NCBI GenBank assembly: GCA_036897095.1
Contig: JAYMSP010000169.1
Span: 1-64,000 of the forward strand
Reading direction: 5' to 3'
From: Plantago elongata
Lineage: Eukaryota > Streptophyta > Magnoliopsida > Lamiales > Plantaginaceae
Length of the DNA: 64,000 nucleotides
A program made the position numbers and the translations under genes. The stretch's first letter is position 1; each line of letters begins with the position of its first letter. This document shows positions 54,844-64,000 of this stretch, piece by piece. The notes beneath the pieces were generated by a model. The model made no database searches. It was not told where the DNA came from and worked only from the letters and a program-made list of their open reading frames with translations.

Positions 54844-56754
54844 ATGTTCATCGAGGATCTATCTCTTGATCATACTCAACCCCAGACTCTCAATGTACGT
54901 ACTCTTTCCTTTTCTCAACTTAGCTTTATATTTTGCTAGCTGTTTCATTCTACTGCAATCGATTTTCCAACGTATTCTTTCATCATAGGCTTTACCTTTT
55001 GTATGTTAGTCAGCATGCACTGAAAGCAAGACTTCTTGTCAACGAGTAGTGATCGGATTAGTGATTTACCCAATGCTATTCTCATCAGTATAATCTCTTT
55101 GTTAACACTCAAACAAGCTGGAACTACTAGTGTGCTATCAAAGAGATGGACACATGTTTGGTCCTATGTTCCCCGTCTTGACTTTGATGCTTCTGAGATT
55201 TTACATGGCATAAAAAAGAAACCGGAAATTCATGAAGAGGCCAAGTATGTCCGTTGTGTGAACCAAGTATTGAGTTCACACAAGGCTCATACCATTGATG
55301 AATTTAGGGTAAAGTTTCAGTTCGTATACAATCATAATGACAATCGTCATGTCAACTTTGATAATTGGCTCAGATTTGCAATGGAGAAGAAAGTGAGGAG
55401 GCTTCAGCTAAACATCTCAACGTCGAGATGTACTACTTAGCTGATCCCATATACTCTTCCTAGCTTAACCCCTTGGAGCCCGCTAATGTCTCTTGAGTTG
55501 GCCTATGTAGATGTAACTGGGGAAGTTCTGCAGAAATTCTTATCCGACTGTCCAAATCTTGAGCTTCTATCTATCAAGTATACACATTTACCTGTAGACT
55601 TGAAAGTTGTTGGTGCTCTTAATTTAAAATCATTCATATTAGAGGAGTGTTTCAAGTTACAAAGTTTGGAGATTTCTGCTCCGAATCTCATAGCATTTCA
55701 ATACTCTGGGAAACAAATAAGTTGGCCTTTGAAAAGTACCCCAAATCTGAAGGAAGTTCACATCGAAAGTGACTATGCGGACTATTTGTTGAATGACTTT
55801 TCAGATCTTTCGAGCTGTATCTCTCAACTTGAAGTGCTTTTTCTAGGTCCAATACTTAATTGTAAGGTGAGTGCCTAAAACTTTCTCTTTGGCCTTTTTT
55901 ATTTTTTTTTATTTTATAGCTGATGATAAAGTTCTTAATTTTTTGCTTCTTGTGTTCTCTCTTTTCCAGACTATATCAAAAGTGTTTCCGGTAGCCCCAA
56001 GACTCAAGCTGCTCCATATCATATTGAATCTAAAATCTGATGAGATTCTGTTTGGTCTTCGTTCCCTAATAAAGGCATGTCCTTTATTGTACAAATTTGC
56101 ACTAGAGGTGATTTTCTTATTGCTACGTTTTGTACTTTGTTATCTCCACTACTCCACGTTCTGAATGCCGAGAAATATACTTTGTTAGATCTCCACATTC
56201 TCTGCTGCATGTGTCTTTACTCAACTTGGTAGATGCTAAGAAACTGTTGCATTAAGTTCTTTCTTTTCAATATTGGTTAACATTCTTGATATAGTCATAT
56301 AGATAAAAACTAGTTCTATGTGTTATCATATAGTAGTCTAGTTATGAGCATAGATAGCACCAACAATGTGTGCAACTTGAGGTCTTTATTTGAATTGGTG
56401 TATGCTAAATCACTAAGTTCCTCCAAGAGATTGGTGAATTGTATTTGTTTGGTTTAACATTTTTCTTGTTGATTGCAGATGAAGATGGAGAAACATGGTA
56501 GCATGAAGATGAAGATGACTGAAACGACAAGGCAGGCAGAAGTTATTCCGCATCACAACGTGAAGATTCTAGAGATTATGGATTTTAATGGTTGTGATCT
56601 AGACATTGGATTTGCTAAGCACCTAATCAAGACTTTTGTTTCGGTAGAGAAAATCATTGTTAACGTAAGTTCCTATAAAACTGTCAGGGCAAAGAAGAAG
56701 GCCGAACGATTGAGGGCAGTTGTTAAACCTGGTACAGAGCTGAAAATTTGTTAA
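54844..56754 (+). pseudogene. F-box/LRR/FBD protein gene with one in-frame stop
   Basis: F-box/FBD proteins are substrate receptors of SCF ubiquitin ligases. Four exons: 54844-54894, 55027-55866, 55970-56107, 56479-56754, all phase-consistent (435 codons). It starts MFIEDLSLDHTQPQTLN. F-box DRISDLPNAILISIISLLTL plus SVLSKRWTHVWSYVPRLDF; LRR-like middle ELAYVDVTGEVLQKFLSDCP, LKSFILEECFKLQSLEISAP; FBD-like end VKILEIMDFNGCDLDIGFAK. A single TAG interrupts exon 2 at 55438-55440 (codon about 155), and the same frame continues normally after it. Everything else looks intact, so this may be a young pseudogene, a null allele or a base error. The upstream frame alone would give an F-box with a truncated LRR. 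Confidence 0.8.
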
Positions 56755-58380
56755 TTCAATATAGCATTTGCTTCCATGGTTTGTGTCTTTGTGAGCTACC
56801 ATTTCAATGAGTGACACTAAGAATTTAGTTTCTGAGTTGGAGTATTTTTTTTTCTGGCATAAGATATAAAAATTTATACCCAAAATAATAACATTGCCCT
56901 AAGCATCCCTATCATTAATACTAATCCGTTCCCTATTTGACCCTGCTAAACTGTTTGATGACTTCATATAAAATGACTGAAATAAATTTATAGATGTCAA
57001 ATTAGCATAACATAAATATTGAAGTATAATAAATAGATTATTGATCTGTACATACTGGATGATCATGAAACAAATAAGTCAATAATAAATTTTTGGAGCA
57101 TATATAAAAAGACCGCATACAACAACGAAGTGCAGCTCCGTTGGTAATGCGCTTCATCTTCAATTAATATGTCAGGTTTAAATTACCTTTTAGACGTTTT
57201 AAAAAAATAATTAAAGAAAAAAAATAGAAAGATCGTATACGCAAATATTACATAGATTTTTGTTGACTTAGCATATGCAAATATTACATATGCATGGACC
57301 AAACATGCATACAAAACCTTAAGTTACAGGACAAATAATGCAATTCCGCATAAATCATTTAGTATAATCTTGGTTATATGACAAATTTGCCCACTTGTCG
57401 GATTTTAAAATATAATAGATTCGTTAACGCATTTAATAATTTATTCAAATTCAAAAGTCAATCTTTAATTTTCACCTATTTCATACTTTTATTTATAATT
57501 CTATCATAATATTAATTTTAATTTATTACAAAATACACGCAATACTTTAAATTTCTTATAAACCTAAAGAAAGAAGAAACTACTAAAATTCATACCCATA
57601 TTCTTCCCAACAGACCACCACAATCATTCTTCCTTACCACCTCCAACAACAATGTCCCCCACCACCACAACTCACAAAACCACCACCACAAATCAATCAA
57701 CGCCACAATTGAAGGGGAAGCTCTGAAGCAGCAAAGAAAGGTCCAGACTCTTTTTAGGTGCAGGAAGCTCCAAGTCAAAGCTTTCACCTTCCATGTCGGA
57801 AGTGCTTTTGCATGGAAGCTCCAACGCGCATATGATACTAATGATGTAATAATTAATAAGCCTATCCAAATACTATATATCATTTGAATCCCAAGTTTTC
57901 CTACTGAAACTTCTAACACGGGTTCATTTAAGGGCATGTGTGTTTAGAATGCTAATATTTTCGATATCGAGTTGCAATAATTAAGCTTGAATTCTTTTTA
58001 TTTGAGGTCTTAGTTGAGTATTTGAGCCTTATTCGGTTCGATTAATTTCAATTGAAAAAGACCACTCAAATTCTATACCAATCAACTTGTACCCATGTAA
58101 AAGAGATGGTTTCTATTAAAGGTTGCCCACGTTTAGTTGAATTCGATTCTTTGCGGAGACAAGAGATTCCATTAACTTTCTAAAAAGCTCAAGTTTTTTG
58201 GATCATCCCAAAAACAATGTCTAGCCCAACCCAACACTGAAAATAGCGACAAAATATCCCAACAGGTAGGCAGACACAAACTCCCGCCTAAATAGCCCGA
58301 AAGAGCTTGAGAAAGCCTGCGAGCTCAATAATACATTTGTTTCCATTTTTTAACACACACAAACTCTCTCTATTCTATTT
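56755..58380. other. Spacer between F-box gene and HMGB
   Basis: AT-rich to about 57580. 57590-57850 is CCA-rich and less AT-rich, with open frames on both strands but no recognisable family. 57888-58060 is a dispersed repeat copy (next entry). Confidence 0.45.
57888..58060 (+). repeat. Dispersed repeat, left copy
   Basis: Shares gaatcccaagtttt, cttcaacac-like and gttcatttaag blocks, then atatcgagttgcaataatta, ttagttgagtat and ggttcgatta with 63387-63590, in the same orientation. Unknown family. Confidence 0.8.
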
Positions 58381-58440
58381 CTCCCTATAGCATAGGCCAC
58401 AACACACATTTCTCTTCCTTATCTCAACACTCTCACTTTA

Positions 58441-58490
58441 CTCTCTCTCTCTCTCTCAGCTCTCAAACCCTAAACCTAAGCTTCTTCTGG
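58441..58490 (+). promoter_or_regulatory. HMGB leader: CT tract plus telo-box
   Basis: A (CT)n tract at 58441-58457 is followed by telo-box aaaccctaaa at 58465-58474. Both are common in leaders of strongly expressed plant genes. A 5' UTR intron runs from about 58493 to 58578, ending directly at the ATG. Confidence 0.6.
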
Positions 58491-58578
58491 AGGTGCGTTT
58501 ACCATTTTTCCTCGTTTTTTTGCTTCTCCGGTTGCTTTTCTGTTTGTTAATTGGTTCATTTTGTCCGATTTGGTGCAG

Positions 58579-60308
58579 ATGAAAGGAGGTAAGTCCAAGG
58601 CTGATTCCAAGAGAGGCGAAGGCAGGTCAGTGTGTTTTTTCTCTCCTCCTCGGCTTTATATTGCGTTTCTCTGGTAGATCGTCGTTTTTTCTGCTCGTTG
58701 AAGCTGATTTCTGAGCAATTCGAGCTCAGATTTACTTCTGTGTTTATTTGTTTAGTTTTGTATCAATTTGGTGGAGGTTTATCAGTGGTATTGCGATGAA
58801 TTGCGAATTGATATTTGCTCGTTGAGTGATCTTTTACTAGATCGGACTTGACGGAAGTGTCTTTCAATAGAGCTCTTAATGGACTAGCGAATGAAAATAA
58901 TTGGAGTTAATGAGACGGAAATTCACTTGTGACTAGTCTTCATTTTTATGTATTAGTTCTGTTTGGTGAAGCTGTCAACTGTATTTGAGTTGTACGCTAG
59001 TTCACTGTTCTAAATTTTAACCGATCTTTGATTACTGTGTTGATTCTCATAATTTCCTGTGATTTTGTGGATTAGATGTCGACGGAGTTGGAAAATGTTT
59101 CTGTAGTTAGGTGATAAATTAATTTTCAGTAGACTGATCTAAGAAGTTGCTAATTAGCTCTTTAATGAACTCATGAAGGACTTTAATTGGAACTGTTGTT
59201 GATTACTGAATTTAATATGATCGTTAGTTGTTGGATCTGCTTATAATGCAATAATTATTGTGTTTTATGTTATACTTAAGTCTTAGAGCCAATGTTACTA
59301 TGTCTATGGAGTTGATGTCGAGCAACTCAGCTGTGAAACATGAAATGTTAACTTGCGTTCTTTCCATGTTTCTGACTTTCTGTGGTGTTGTTGGTAGCCT
59401 GGTTACTGGTACTTGACTTTTTGACTTTTTGATGAAATCCATCAGGCTTGCTGTGAAGAAACAGACTAAAAAGGAGAAGCAGGCAGCCAAGGATCCTAAC
59501 AAGCCAAAGAGGGCACCAAGTGCTTTTTTCGTGTTCATGTGCGTAATTCTTATCTATGTCATTTGATGAATCGTGGAAATTGGCATGCATTTATTCGTAA
59601 GCTGTTTGTGATTGCAGGGAGGACTTTAGGAAGCAATACAAGGCTAAGCACCCCAATAACAAATCAGTTGCTGCTGTAGGTGCCTCGTCTTTTATTGTTT
59701 CGTCCTTTACTTTATGTTGATCTCTTCCACTCTTCTTGTAGTTAGCAAATGATTATGGTCGTGTGGTGTATGTAGGTTGGTAAAGCTGGAGGTGATAAGT
59801 GGAAATCCTTGACTGATGAGGTAATTTCATTCTTAATTTTGCATATCAGCAAGTTCTGTGATTATGAAATGAAACATTGCTTGACTCTGTTGTTGTATTG
59901 ATATGAAATTGTTGTGATGAAATAAATAGGAAAAAGCTCCCTTCCAGGAAGAAGCAGAAAAGCGCAAGGCAGAATATGAGAGGAAAATGGAAGCATACAA
60001 CAGAAAACTGGTACGTGTGTTAGCTTTACTTTTAGCATTCACAATAGTAAAAGTCCACAGTGATGAGCATCTTGTCGGATGTTAACTCTGACTTTCTTAA
60101 TTGTAATAGGCTGGAGGTGGTGATGATGATTCTGACAAATCCAAGTCAGAGGTGAATGATGAAGATGATGAGGAAGGAAGTGACGAGGTCAGTGGTTGTT
60201 CGTGATCCAATTTAGTCCTCTATTACTGCATGTAAATTTGCATCCCTGTCAATGAAGTGTTGTGTTATTTTCCTTGATCTGATACAGGAGGAAGAAGATG
60301 ATGATTAG
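58579..60308 (+). CDS. HMGB: HMGB2/3-type high mobility group B chromatin protein
   Basis: Small abundant nuclear protein that bends DNA and helps chromatin assembly. Seven exons: 58579-58625, 59446-59538, 59618-59675, 59776-59820, 59930-60010, 60110-60187, 60288-60308; 140 residues, the usual size. Start MKGGKSKADSKRGEGRLAVK (basic lead); a single HMG box from about residue 32: DPNKPKRAPSAFFVFMEDFR, QYKAKHPNNKSVAAVGKAGG, DKWKSLTDEEKAPFQEEAEK, RKAEYERKMEAYNRKL; then acidic tail GGGDDDSDKSKSEVNDEDDE ending EEDDD. All hallmark residues of the box (P, F, W, K, Y) are present. The exon pattern is that of plant HMGB genes. It is likely constitutively expressed (telo-box leader). Confidence 0.97.
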
Positions 60309-61620
60309 GTGTTGCCTTGAATGGTAAAATTCTCTTGATGAACATCCTGAAACTTGAATGTTGTTAGCTGTATATTTCCTTACTGTATCATTGTTGGTAC
60401 ATCCTAATGGTTACGAGTAGGCTGTGCGTACCTTCTTATGGTGACAAGAATGAATTAGAAGTTCATACAGTGACCCTTATCCGACTTTGTAGTTTTATTC
60501 TGTTTTTATGGAGCTACTGATGTATTGTCACGGTAGTTTGAAATGAAACGTTTAGTTCTATTATTCCCCTGTTGTACATAATATTTCAAGTGCTTTCTCC
60601 CAATATCCTCTTTGCTTGGTTTTTTCTTGCATCTTTGTTATCCTTAATAGTTACGATGTCTGAGTAGCCTAATTGTTTATATCAATGTGCTTTTTCATCG
60701 TGCTTTGTCTTGATAGTTAAGCTGGCTTTCGTGTTGCTGGTTTAAGTGAGGAAAATATATTTGTAATTTTCAAACTTAAGGTTCATTTTTCTGTTTTTCA
60801 TTACTTGGTGGTTCAGAAGTCTCTTTCAGAGATCTGCTATTTTCTTTCAAGTACCTCATCAATTATTGTACACTGTACCTTAACAGGTTTTCTACTTGTC
60901 AAATCATGTCATGTTGTGGTCACTTCTGTCGGTCTTGGTTAGTATTTCAAGCTGGTTTGTCTTGGATACACCAGTCTTACACCAAATTTTGAGTAAAATT
61001 CTTGAGCTCAAGGTCCATCTTACTCCTGGTTGAACATAAGTGAGTAAATCTGATACCTGGTCACTAAAAGAAGTGTGCATATTCTTAAAGGCCGGAGTGG
61101 TGGATTTACTGTCATTCTAAAAGAGTGACACATGTCCAACAATGAATTGCCAAAGCGTATGAGGCATGTTCCTAGGACTTCAATGAGTCAGAGCTGAGTT
61201 GTCCGTTTAAGGTGATGCCTCTTGGATGAGGTTCTCCTAGGCATGTAAGATTTGAGCTATGCCACTTAGTTCGATGTAGTTCATCCTCTCATCCGTATGA
61301 GACTTATTTCATTCCATCATATAGTATGCAAACACAAATTCGCACGTGAAAAACAGATGTGCAACAAGAATTTGCACTCAGCATAAAATTGAAGCTTGCA
61401 TAATCTAATACAAATTCACACTCGGAAGTAATCAAACATAGTATAACATAAAAAAGAAAGTTAAAGTACTAGTAAAACTCAAATTCGTATACGACAAGAA
61501 TCAAACTTGTTTAACATATTTGCATTTGATCCCTTAAAAAAGAAAAAAGAAATTCACATTCGATGAAAATCAAACCCATGATAATCCTTAAAAAAAGAAA
61601 AAAAGAAATTTTTATATGGT
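60309..61620. other. HMGB 3' flank and spacer
   Basis: 3' UTR to about 60600, then TA-rich spacer. 61320-61600 is rich in aaattcac/aaattcg and poly-A-like runs. No gene seen. Confidence 0.5.
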
Positions 61621-61639
61621 TCATTCTTTTTTTCTTCCA

Positions 61640-62820
61640 CGATGTAATATCCGTGTTAATACCCCTTTCGCTTTGAAAGACAACCTGTAGTTCGGAGTTG
61701 GGATGAGAAGCGGGTTAGAGAGACTTGTCGAGAAGAGGATGTAGATGATGTCCTTGGCATCCCTTTGTCGGAGCATACCCACCCGGACAGGTTGGTTTGG
61801 CGACTTGCTCCGAATGGCGTCTATACAGTCAAGTCAGGTTATTATGTGGCTAGACAACATATCTCATTGCAGTGTGAAGAGAGAAGGGGCGGCGGGAGCT
61901 TGAGTAACACGAGGAGCTCTTGGGACTTTTTGTGTAACTCAAAATTGCCAAGTGAAGTGAAGATTTGTATATTGCGGTTGATCAAGTGTCAACTATGGAA
62001 CAACTTCGAAGGAGGAGGGTGGTCGAGGATGCTACTTGCTCGGTGTACTTAATGGAGTGTAAATGACTTTACGACTTAGAGAGTGTTCTTTCTCGAGACA
62101 AGTGTGGGCATTGATCAATATCGCTAGTGTGCACTGGAATGCACCTATTGATACTGTTGAAGAATGTGCGAGGAAATTACACGAGGAATTGGAGCGCAAA
62201 GATTGGGAATTCTCCATGACATTACTTTAGGGAATTTGGTACTGTTGGAACCAGCTCATCCATGAGGAGAAGTCGACTTCTGCCATTGAGGTTGTCGAAT
62301 TGGTGGATAGATTCATCTCGCAAAGGAGAGACATAATGGATGCAACAAAGCAGCGGAATGCGGAGATACCACGTGGGACGGGTGGAACAAAATCAAGGGG
62401 AGGGACAAGATTTCTCGACTATTCCTTTGCTGATGGAGGGTGTGGTCCGGATAAATGTGGATGCTGATTTTTTCCACTGATGGCAAACGAGTTGGCATTG
62501 GCTACGGTACCTGGATGCATATAATGGTATGTATGCTCGAAGGCAGGAGACACTGGATGCGCCGTTAGCTCAACAAAGTACAGAGGCTTATGCTATACGT
62601 GTAAGGGTTCTATGGGCTACTCATCAGGGATGGAGCAAGCTTGAAGTGTTTACACACTGTCTTTCCATTGTGAAGTCTTTGCGTCTTTAGATTTTGAGTT
62701 TTCATTAGTTGGTTCAATTTTATCTGAAATTAAAGTTTTAGCAGACTCTTTCGATTCATTTAGCTTTGAATTTGTTCCACGAGATGATAATTTATTGGCT
62801 CGTCGTGCAACTAGGTAGAG
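61640..62820 (+). mobile_element. Decayed LINE 3' part (reverse-transcriptase zinc-binding and RNase H regions)
   Basis: The plus strand shows a plant L1-type LINE end. First comes the zf-RVT region, with DVLGIPLSEHTHPDRLVWRL, APNGVYTVKSGYYVARQH and SWDFLCNSKLPSEVKICI (about 61730-61990). Then comes the RNase H-like region, with VVRINVDADFF, TDGKRVGIGYGTWMH, TEAYAIRVRVLWATHQGW and FEFVPRDDNLLARRA (about 62430-62818). These lie in several frames with stops and frameshifts, and the reverse transcriptase itself is absent. It is an old, non-functional fragment. Confidence 0.82.
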
Positions 62821-64000
62821 GAGTGTTGTTTGCTGGCATGTACAACATTGGTTTCCTATATATCTATTATTTGGGTCCTCAAAAGAATATGCAGTTAGCA
62901 ATTAGTACAACAAATTAAAGGAAGCACAAACAAATCAACGGAAAACCCTTACATCAGATCACTTTTCCATTCTTTCGTCCTATCTACTTCCCCAATTATT
63001 TTATATTGCGTAGTTTGTCTTTCTCGAGCTGATATGTTGTCATGAGGATCATCAACATTTATATATTATTAATAAATATCCACCTAGCTATTTTTTATAT
63101 TACAAAAATACTTATTTATATAATAACATTAGCATTTTCATTATAAGATAGACCCTAGAGGCATAGACAGTCTATGCGGATATAATACTTTGTGTACTCC
63201 TATTTAATATAAAATTTATAAAAACTTGTTAAACTTTAAATTTTTATGAGAGTCTTATAATATTATATATTTACTGTGCGATGTTGTATGTAAATTATAA
63301 ATTTTTTTGTTTTTATAAATTATATATTGTTGTATATTAATTGTGCGGTTAAATTTTTTAAATTTACAAAAACTATATATTTTCTGAATCCCAAGTTTTC
63401 TTATTAAAACTTCAACACATGTTCATTTAAGCACAAGTGTGTTTATTTTTCTAATTAGTACCACAACGTTACTAGACCCTGGCATCGAATATTTTCCATA
63501 TCGAGTTGCAATAATTAAGTTTGAATTCGTTTAATTTGAGTTTTTAGTTGAGTATACGAGCCTTACTAGGTTCGATTAAATTGAACAAGCACCAAATTCG
63601 ACCCAAACTTTTTATATCTCAAACAAATCAAGCTCAAGTCTTATTGAGTTAAGCATTAAATAAATCTCGACTCCTACGTATAAACTACAACTTGTAGAAA
63701 GTTTATTACCAATTTAAAGAATTTTTTGAATGTATTATTAAAGTGTAGAAAGTTTTTGAAAGCTACACTAATTTTTATAATTATTAAGAAATTATTAATA
63801 TGTTAACTAACCCGATCAATTCAATCAGGCATCCAACACGTATTTTCATTGAGTATTAATAACCTCTATTAAGGAGGAAGGAAGGAGAAATATACTCATA
63901 AATAACTTATACAAAAATGGCTGCAAAAATTAATCAGGATATGCAACAATATATGAGCTCGTCGTAAAAATAAAGTGTCACCTCGTGTTGAAGACATTTA
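62821..64000. other. AT-rich right-edge spacer
   Basis: No coding signal. Very AT-rich at 63045-63380, followed by the second copy of the dispersed repeat. Confidence 0.5.
63387..63590 (+). repeat. Dispersed repeat, right copy
   Basis: Same-orientation relative of 57888-58060 with an extra internal piece (around 63440-63490). Together they bracket HMGB and the LINE fragment at 5.5 kb spacing. Confidence 0.8.

Noticed and set aside
57120-57190. tRNA-like gtagctccgttggtaatgcgctt-type stretch
   Set aside because: No paired stems or T-loop; looks like chance similarity.
57590-57937. 115-codon minus-strand open frame with many Trp and hydrophobic residues
   Set aside because: It is the complement of a CCA-rich tract, has no recognisable domain or splice structure, and the plus strand is equally open in pieces.
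57888-63590. The repeat pair as ends of one large mobile element around HMGB
   Set aside because: The interior is an ordinary host gene plus an unrelated LINE fragment; the copies differ in length and there are no terminal signals.

Overview
This is a plant nuclear window, very probably from an asterid eudicot (I lean to Lamiales, by inference only). Genes are intron-rich with short GT-AG introns, spacers are AT-rich and hold foldback (MITE-like) repeats, and the protein families are plant-specific (MLO, plant IRE1, PUB44-type U-box, TPLATE-complex EH protein, F-box/FBD). Ten host genes look intact or nearly so, two RING-H2 copies look damaged, and one F-box gene carries an in-frame stop. I see no tRNA, rRNA or CRISPR features.

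Layout. 1-2756 (-): 5' part of eIF6, cut by the window edge. 3597-8208 (-): a 14-exon MLO gene, with possible extra 5' exons to 9131. 9.2-13.9 kb: a gene-poor spacer with two foldback elements and short repeats. 13887-16518 (-): ribosomal protein L7-1 (uL30). 17.4-19.0 kb (+): a decayed tandem pair of small RING-H2 genes. 19471-20142 (-): an intronless DCN1-like neddylation gene. 20916-25182 (+): IRE1, the ER stress sensor, with three in-frame internal duplications. 25999-28977 (-): a U-box/ARM E3 ligase of the PUB43/44 (SAUL1) type, convergent with IRE1. 30974-32944 (+): a small VMA22/CCDC115-like V-ATPase assembly factor. 33823-40837 (-): an AtEH1/Pan1-type endocytic EH-domain protein. 42693-53065 (+): a FANCJ/BRIP1-type Fe-S DNA helicase with a repeat-bearing C-terminus. 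54.38-54.52 kb: a fragment of plastid rpoC1 (a nuclear plastid insertion). 54844-56754 (+): an F-box/FBD gene with one in-frame stop. 58579-60308 (+): an HMGB2/3-type chromatin protein. 61.6-62.8 kb (+): the decayed 3' end of a LINE. The right edge is AT-rich spacer with a repeat related to one at 57.9 kb.

Context. From memory of Arabidopsis locus order, HMGB2/3, FANCJ, EH1/Pan1, a small coiled-coil gene and SAUL1/PUB44 lie close together on chromosome 1 (At1g2069x-At1g2078x), and MLO8 and IRE1a lie close together on chromosome 2 (At2g17480-At2g17520). The window therefore looks like two ancestral gene blocks side by side. Functions are mostly housekeeping or stress-related: translation, protein quality control, ubiquitin-type modification, endocytosis, DNA repair and chromatin. 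The most unusual signals are the rebuilt juxtamembrane/transmembrane region of IRE1, the non-canonical intron at an Fe-S cysteine codon of FANCJ, the six-unit repeat in FANCJ's tail, the plastid DNA insertion, and the decaying RING pair.
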